This document shows, piece after piece, positions 57,965 to 64,000 of a DNA stretch of 64,000 bases; the first letter of the stretch is position 1; each line of letters starts with the position of its first letter. Source of the DNA: Triglochin maritima (taxonomy: Eukaryota; Streptophyta; Magnoliopsida; Alismatales; Juncaginaceae); the NCBI GenBank assembly GCA_963682175.1, contig OY821771.1, positions 15,127,001-15,191,000 on the forward strand, written 5' to 3'. Under the pieces are notes generated by a model that saw only the letters and a program-made list of their open reading frames with translations, searched no databases and had not been told where the DNA came from. The translations under genes and the position numbers were made by a program.

Positions 57965-59431
57965 TGATTAGTATCATATCATACATTCCATTCATGATAT
58001 ATATCATTTATTTTACCCCATTTTGTGCTAATCGAGTGTTTTTTGTGGTATTTCAGGTATTAGGTAATAAACAAGAGAAAGGAAGAGAAAATGACTGAAA
58101 TGTAAGAAGAAATGACTCAAATGAAGTAAAATTGATATGTTTGTCATGCGCAATGACCTATCTGCAAATTAGGAAGGACCCAGATGAAATCGAGAGGGAC
58201 CTGAATGCATGGAAAATATTTCGAGAGCAAAAATCCCTTAATATCATGATCTTGAAGAGTATTTGGGAAATTAAGACAGAACAGACTCAAACCAGTGGAC
58301 GAGGAGTGCACCCCACATGCTAAATACATCACTTAAATTTCTGAGCAAGTTTGGGGCGGATCAGACCAATCTGATCCGCCAATGAAGGATTTTGATCCAC
58401 TACTGGTGGATCAAGTTGGTTTAAATCCTATCAAATTTCAAATATGGTTCAGACTTGATTAATTGGGGGTACCAGACTATAGAGAAAGTTATGACAGCCG
58501 TCGGATTGCTTCCAGATCCATCCAAACCCTTATTTCTTCTATAAATACCATTGTAATCCCTCCTCTCCCCTCTTCTTCTTGCTTCTCTCTTAGTTTAGGT
58601 TTATTTTGCTGCTAATTAGTGTAAGAGGAGAAGAAGGAGGAAACTTTGTAAACTTTCATTTCAATATAGTATTCTTGCTCTTTACATTGATGTTTTCTAT
58701 TTGATGCAATTTCCTTCATGTTTGTTGTTTACTTAATCTAGTTTTCTACATTTCCATTATGGGTTTAGGTTGTTTTTATATTTTCTTTAGTTTAGAGATG
58801 AGTAGAGAGTAGTCCATCCCCATTAGGGGTGTAGAAGAAGATGTGATTATTGTATGAAGTGTGTGTGTTAATCCTAACCTTTGAACATCACATGAATTCC
58901 ATAATCATCTAATGGGATTTTCACTCTTATCTTCGATGTGCTAATTCTCTTGAATGATGCTTAGCACAATCTTAGATCAATGGGCCTATTTTATGGGGAA
59001 TGATGAGGAGAGGATAAGGATGAAGTGGAAGAAGGAAACATGACATATGCATGCATGTGCTCATGTTGGCCTCATCCTAATTATTGTCTTGTATGCTTTA
59101 ATGATAATGTTTTATCTTATTTCGTGTTGAGACAAAGTTGGATTTGGTTTTATGGATTTCATGTATTACATGTTGTGATGAGCACAATTGAACACACACA
59201 TGTACACATATTTTCATTTCCGCATTCTTTCTCTACCCCTTAAGGGGTTTATTTTTATCGATTGTTCTCTAGTTTTATACGCATCGTAGTGTAATATGAC
59301 TTCATTTTTCACTCTTCTTTCCCCTTGAACATTGTGGATTTTGACTCACACGTGCTCCCCGTGGATTCGATCCGTACTTGCCACCACTTCATCGCGGCCG
59401 TGCACTTTCGGTATCATAACTAAATCAATAA
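57965..59431 (+). repeat. Solo gypsy LTR of the 16782 family
   Basis: It starts TGATTAGTATCATATCATAC and shares ACCCCATTTTGTGCTAATCGAGTGTT and AGGTAATAAACAAGAGAAAGGAAG-type blocks with 16782-18192. It ends near ...CTAAATCA (59427) or ...AATA (59431), followed by neither primer site nor gag. Flanks GTCAG and GTCAC agree in four of five bases if the end is 59431. Confidence 0.75.
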
Positions 59432-59587
59432 GTCACAATAAGGCACTCAGTTGACTGAATAGGATTCAGATCACCGTTTACCAACTTCCAGTAACTATTT
59501 TCAATTTTGCCCTATTTAATTTTGGTTCACCATTTCAAGGTGTACAATAAGATTGTTCGAGCTTTGTTTATATAAGTCCAACATAGG

Positions 59588-60116
59588 TGACTAATATTAT
59601 ATCATGCATATATCCATGTCATATATCCTCTATTTTGAGCCTAAACAATGCTATGTAACGAGTTTATGTTAAGTTTTAGGAATAAACAAGTTTAAGAAGA
59701 AGACATAAAAATGACGAAAACACAAGAAAAAAATCTATGGACCTATCTGCAAGATGGAAGGACCTGGATGTAAGTTTGAAGGACCAAATAGCAAATTGAG
59801 AAACTCCACACCATCATGAGGAGTATTTTGACAATTAGATTCGGGTCCAGACTCACAAAATTGATCAGGGTGCATACCACGTGAATTGAAGCATTATAGA
59901 AGGCATCCGAAACTGGGTCGAATCAGACCGATTTCGACTACCAATTAGCGGCACCAGACTGCCAATTAACGACCCCGTTTGGTCAAGATCTGATCTGGCC
60001 TCTCGTGGTTGTGTATTATGTCGTTTATATCCATTTTGGGGATGTTTTAGTAGTCCCACACCAGGGGATTGTCCCCAGTTGCCTTTTCATGTCTATAAAT
60101 AGAACTCTTTTTCCTT
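59588..60116 (+). repeat. 5' part of a gypsy LTR, cut by a CACTA insertion
   Basis: It starts TGACTAATATTATATC and contains CTATGTAACGAG, CCAGGGGATTGTCCCC and TCTATAAATAGAACTC (TATA near 60093), as in the 56060 LTR. It stops at CTTTTTCCTT, where a CACTA terminus begins at 60117. The rest of the LTR should lie beyond the far end of that element. Confidence 0.75.
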
Positions 60117-60420
60117 CACTAGTGCAGAAGAGTTTTTACTCGTTGCCCAATAGATGTCGACCATTCTAAAGGCCGATGTCTATTAGGTTGAAGAGAGAAT
60201 AGACGTCGTCCAAAGAAACGACCGACGTCTATGGGTTCATATAGACGTCGGTTGTTGGAATACCCATTTAAACCGACGTCTATATCCCAATGTTAATCGC
60301 TCAAGTCTATAGACGTCGGACATTTCATAGACCCGACGTCTATACCCCCAGGTCTATAGATGTCGAGTTATAGACGTCGGTTGGTGTTTTTGTCCGACGT
60401 TGATGGGTCTTTAGAGATCG
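60117..60420 (+). repeat. CACTA terminus with ATAGACGTCGG subterminal repeats
   Basis: About a dozen direct and inverted copies of TAGACGTCGG / CCGACGTCTATA variants. The core ACGTCGGTT is shared with the subterminal repeats of the 38552 element (ATCACGTCGGTT), although the flanking bases differ. Confidence 0.85.
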
Positions 60421-62170
60421 AAGAGTTACGGATTTTATCATTTGTTCCAGAGACACCCTTCCGCAAACCCTAGCCTTTGCTAACCCGATCTTTGACCAAA
60501 CCCTACTCTCAACGACCGATCTCCGACCAAATCCTAGCCTCCACAACATCCACAACGACCTCCATGCCTCCACGACTTCGACATTTTCCTCCTCGGATTC
60601 GACAGCCTCGAATCCCCCAAACGCCTTCGCATCTCCTTTTCCTCAAAAGTAAACCCCATTTTCACCTTTTGTTTCCCACATTTCTGATTTTTCTTTTGGT
60701 TTCTGTTTCTTGTATTGTTTGTTGGGGTATTATTGAAATGAGGCATTTTGGTTTGGGTGGTTGGTGTTATTTTGATAAGTGCCAAATGAAGGTCGTGTTT
60801 CTATACTTCGCGATAATTTTTGTGGTTCGAAGAATTTGACTATTGGGAGTGCACTAGTGGGAGGGTCTAACTTTATGTTATGTAACACTGAAAATTTACT
60901 GGAAGAAAAAAATTGTGATGCTACCAATATCAAACACACGTTCATCAAAAGAAATTAGTGTTTATATTGTTGTTGTAGTTTCATTATGTTTGGTTCTAGT
61001 CCCTAAATTCATGAAGAAAAGCTAGCATTTCCTCATATTTCAAAATGATGCTTACTTATTAGTTTTTTGTAGCTTCTGACTATTCAATTTTGATTAATGA
61101 AATAAGTTTACACGTAATTAAGTGGGAGCTACAAGCAATTTTAAAACCATTGCATGTGTGTCAAATAGTGTTTCTATTAGAGTGGGCCTAATCTCTTAAT
61201 GAGTAATAAAGTGTTGCATCTGTTTGGTGTAGTTGTGGATTGAGTTTTTTTATTTAATTTTTTTTATTTGGTGCAGTTGTGGGTGCGAGGACCGCGCAAG
61301 ATCGTTGCAGGATTAGCTCGAGGATTGAGCGACGTTGTTGTGTGGAAAACATCCTACATTCTGATTGTGAGTTTTTCTTTGTTTTAGATAATTGTCATCA
61401 TTATTTTCCTTATGTTTAGATAATGTGAAATTTATTGTGGCTATGAATAAAAATAATGATATCAAACAACATCGGGAGATCAAATTGTTCCCTAATAATA
61501 ATTCTTGGTTAAAAAACGAGTTGATTATGAAGAATTGTTGAATCTTTGTTTGTTATTTTTGAAAAATGTCTTTAATATTCTGTTTTATCTTCTATGTTCA
61601 AAGTGAAAAAATAATTGTAAGTGGTTTAGCTTTGTATAGTACTAGACATGTACGACGTTTGATTCCATGGGTAATTCGGCTAGTATAAACAAGTCAGTAA
61701 TCATGTATTATTTAACTAAGTTCACTACCAATTTGAAGTTAGAAAAATAGAAATATCATCCACACACTATTTTGGTGTTGTGTCGAAGTTTGAGGGGTTT
61801 GGATGTAGTGTGTTTGTGATGAATTGGGTGGAATTGAGATCAAGTTTAGATCTTGTACTGTTATAAAATATTCTTGTTAATCCCAAGATTTGAAGATTTT
61901 TACATAGCAAATTTTAGGGGAGGTTTTGCCAAAATTTCAAAAAATATATAATCTCAATTGTTATTAATAACATGATATTTTAAAATATTAACTTAGATTT
62001 TATATTAAAAAGACTATAACTTAGATCGCGTAAAAAAACATATGTTCAATTAGTTTAGTGAGTTCATACATTTATTTATGTTTAGCTTAGTTAAATGTTT
62101 ATTTATTTATGTTTATTTATGCTGAAAACAATTTATTTTGTTTAGTTAAATGTTTATTTATGTTTAGTTT
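60421..62170 (+). other. 5' leader and possible intron of the CACTA TNP2 gene
   Basis: The reading frame at 60477-60839 is a Ser/Thr/Pro-rich then hydrophobic translation without a known domain. The remaining AT-rich DNA has intron-like character (for example a TTGGTGCAG acceptor-like site at about 61276). No other gene is seen. Confidence 0.4.
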
Positions 62171-62950
62171 CTAATAACTCATTTCCCCCTTGAACAACTT
62201 GTCCTTTAATAACCTAAAGCAAAAGATTAGACAATATTGCTAAGTCATTCATCATATAGGATTTCCATTCATCGTATTTATTATTTATTTTACAATTTCT
62301 ATCGTAGATTGCTGACGTAAGGTACGTAATCTCTTTCACTCATCATTCATTAGAAAGCACGCATTAGTTAGTAGAACTTGCATTGGAACAAAAGTGAGGT
62401 GAGTGTTTGTTTGGTGTGTTGTTTGTTAGATTATGGTATGAAAAATACTTAGGGGGCAGTCACCTATAGAAGATGAGGTGGGGGATTTCATCACCCTTTC
62501 CTTGGCCCAAAATCACTTAATAAAAGACCTTAATAAAATCGATTAAACGTTGACCCCTAGGATTTCCAGACGCATTAAGGAGAGGAAACCATTTAAGACC
62601 TGTATGGCCTGAACGTCGTTGCCCATCTAGTCTCCCTGAGATTTTAGGAACCTCCATGTTCTTGATGTCCTACAGACTAGTGGTCCTTGCTGTTTAAGAC
62701 CATTTCGGCATGAACGTCGTTGCTCATCTAGTCTCCCTTAGATTTTAGGGACCTCCGGGTTCTTGATTTCCTACAGACTAGGTGTCGTCTAGTGCTAAGG
62801 ACCTATAGTGGACTTTAGGCTTGCTTTGGCATTGATTGCTTAGTTTGGTTTCTAACCTTCCTTATTCCCACGCTAGATTAAGGACTTCATCTCCTCTCTC
62901 CTGAGACATTCTTTTCTCATCTTAATGTCTCCAGATCTTCTCATCTATGA
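62171..62950 (+). repeat. Gypsy leader fragment inside the CACTA element
   Basis: 62310-62530 closely follows the leader of gypsy element B (18640-18860): TTAGTTAGTAG, GAACAAAAGTGAGGTGAGTG, AGATGAGGTGGGGGATTTCA. No LTR or primer site adjoins it. An internal imperfect duplication is visible (the CTAGTCTCCCT block at about 62620 and 62730). Confidence 0.7.
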
Positions 62951-63025
62951 ACACATTCATTTAAATTGAAATGTTATTTATTTCCTTCAATAATAACTAT
63001 CATTTTTCTTAATGTTTAGATTGAA

Positions 63026-64000
63026 ATGGATCGAGAGTGGATTCTTTCAAACCGATTGAGTGATGAGTATGAGAATGGACTAAATATGTTCATAGAGGTT
63101 GCCAAAAAACATCAAAAAAAATGAATGATAGCGACATGGCGTATTGTCCGTGCAATAAGTGTCATAATATGTTAGTGCTAACTTTTCAGAAAATAAAAGA
63201 TCTTTTGTTTGAGAAAGGTTTCGACCCAAGTTACAGACGGTGGATATGACATGGCAAAAATGAATCATTCAGTTGTTCCAAGAATGACGGAGACAATGTT
63301 AGTGTGGAAGATCACTTAGAGAAAATGGTTCAGGATATGGCTGAAAAGTTTTCGTTCAACCCCGATTTACTTGGTAGTTTGTTCAGTGACAATGAGAAGA
63401 CATTGTATAAGAGTTGTACCAAATTCACTAGATTGTTAGTGGTGTTGATATTGTACAATTTAAAAGCAGGAAATGGTTGGACCGATGTCAGTTTCACATA
63501 ATTGTTGAAGCTATTGAAAGATATACTCCAGATTATAATGAGCTGCCAGATAGAACTTATGATGATAAGAAAGTGTTGTGTCCTGTGGGAATGAAATTTA
63601 GGAAGATACATGCATGCCCGAACGATTGTATATTGTATAGGAGTGAGTTTGAAAACTTACATTCCTGTCCCAGGTTTAATTTTTCACGATACAAAATGAA
63701 ACGCAGTGGACCGAACCACAATGTAGAGGCTGATGAGATTAACATCGAAGGACCTCTTGCTAAGATTTTGTGGTATCTTCCGATAATACGAAGGCTTAAA
63801 CATTTGTTTGTGGGTAAGGAGGATTCCTTGAACCTGACATGACATGCTGATCGTGAGAAACCAAATAATCAGTTGCTACGTCATCCTGCAGATTCACCTC
63901 GGTGGAAAAAAGTAGGGTACAACTTTCTTGTGTTTGGTGAAGAACCCAGGAATGTACGTCTTGGACTCTGTACGGACGGAATGAATCCTTTCAGTAGTTT
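63026..64000 (+). pseudogene. CACTA transposase TNP2, 5' part, broken
   Basis: ATG 63026 gives MDREWILSNRLSDEYENGL. An A8 run at about 63114-63121 causes a frame change, after which CPCNKCHNML (zinc-like) and LLFEKGFDPSYRRWI follow. TGA at 63247-63249 replaces the tryptophan seen in the - strand copy (RWIWH). Then GSLFSDNEKTLYKSCTKFTR, a stop after DVSFT, KIHACPNDCILYRSEFENLH, and AKILWYLPIIRRLKHLF. A second TGA at 63840-63842 again replaces tryptophan before HADRE. The gene continues past the window. Confidence 0.85.

Larger units (their letters stand above)
55967..59587 (-). repeat. Second paired-decamer LTR, split by two gypsy LTR insertions
   Basis: Its pieces are about 55967-56059, 57437-57964 and about 59432-59587. 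The first resembles the start of the LTR at 40694 (CTAATCAC...GGAATTAAAA...AAGTAAAGGA). The second has the hard-stop leader blocks (GGTCCTAGTTCTCCTC, TCACAACCTAAGAGGG) and CTATTTATAAGCC (a - strand TATA) at about 57839, then TTCGGTAGACCG. The third continues with CAGTTGACTGAATAGG. Reading the pieces in order gives one old LTR. Confidence 0.55.
60117..64000 (+). mobile_element. Left part of a CACTA (En/Spm) transposon, running off the window
   Basis: The terminus CACTAGTGCAGAAGAGTTTT at 60117 is followed by many ATAGACGTCGG subterminal repeats to about 60420. A leader with AAACCCTAGCC and C-rich blocks follows, and then the TNP2 gene from 63026. The right end is outside the window. Confidence 0.85.

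Noticed and set aside
1..64000. tRNA or rRNA genes
   Set aside because: I found no cloverleaf-like segment or rRNA motif; the only tRNA-related strings are retrotransposon primer sites.

Overview
This window is nuclear DNA from a flowering plant, most likely a eudicot. It holds one recognisable host gene, a spliced AT-hook/PPC (AHL) DNA-binding protein with plant-type GT-AG introns. Almost everything else is plant-type Ty3/gypsy, Ty1/copia and CACTA (En/Spm) transposon sequence. I cannot name the species.

Layout. 1-860: AT-rich upstream region. 860-6638: AHL gene on the + strand, with a pyrimidine-rich leader, a 5'UTR intron and five coding exons giving a predicted 357 residues. 6639-9870: 3' flank, a possible MITE and two broken copia fragments. 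9870-14590: gypsy element A (Athila-like LTR, tRNA-Asp-type primer site, gag and protease, no reverse transcriptase). 14585-18192: a reverse LTR fragment, a gypsy 3' internal region and a full gypsy LTR. 18193-32502: gypsy element B, again gag-protease only, split inside gag by a nearly complete copia element at 20634-29028 that has two LTRs, primer site, polypurine tract and target duplication. 32503-36780: a truncated LTR and an inverted gypsy pol fragment (C). 36781-38480: LTR-like DNA and a CACTA transposase scrap. 38552 to about 48460: a CACTA element on the - strand (TNP2 transposase, ORF2 and an Ulp1-like protease module) whose ORF2 exons are broken by two solo LTRs. 48460-54971: rearranged CACTA ORF2 copies, partly as an inverted pair, ending in a CACTA terminus. 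54972-60116: LTRs nested in one another. 60117-64000: the left end of another CACTA element, running off the window.

Apart from the AHL gene, no coding region looks intact. The copia polyprotein is closest, with one in-frame stop and one frameshift. Several gypsy and CACTA genes have a stop where the family has a conserved tryptophan, as expected from C-to-T decay of silenced, methylated DNA.

The most unusual signal is a repeated palindromic decamer, CGGTCGACCG. It clusters upstream of the TATA box in the LTRs of at least two families with different termini. The copies often come in pairs whose starts lie 19-22 bp apart, and the spacing persists in LTRs where the decamer itself has decayed.
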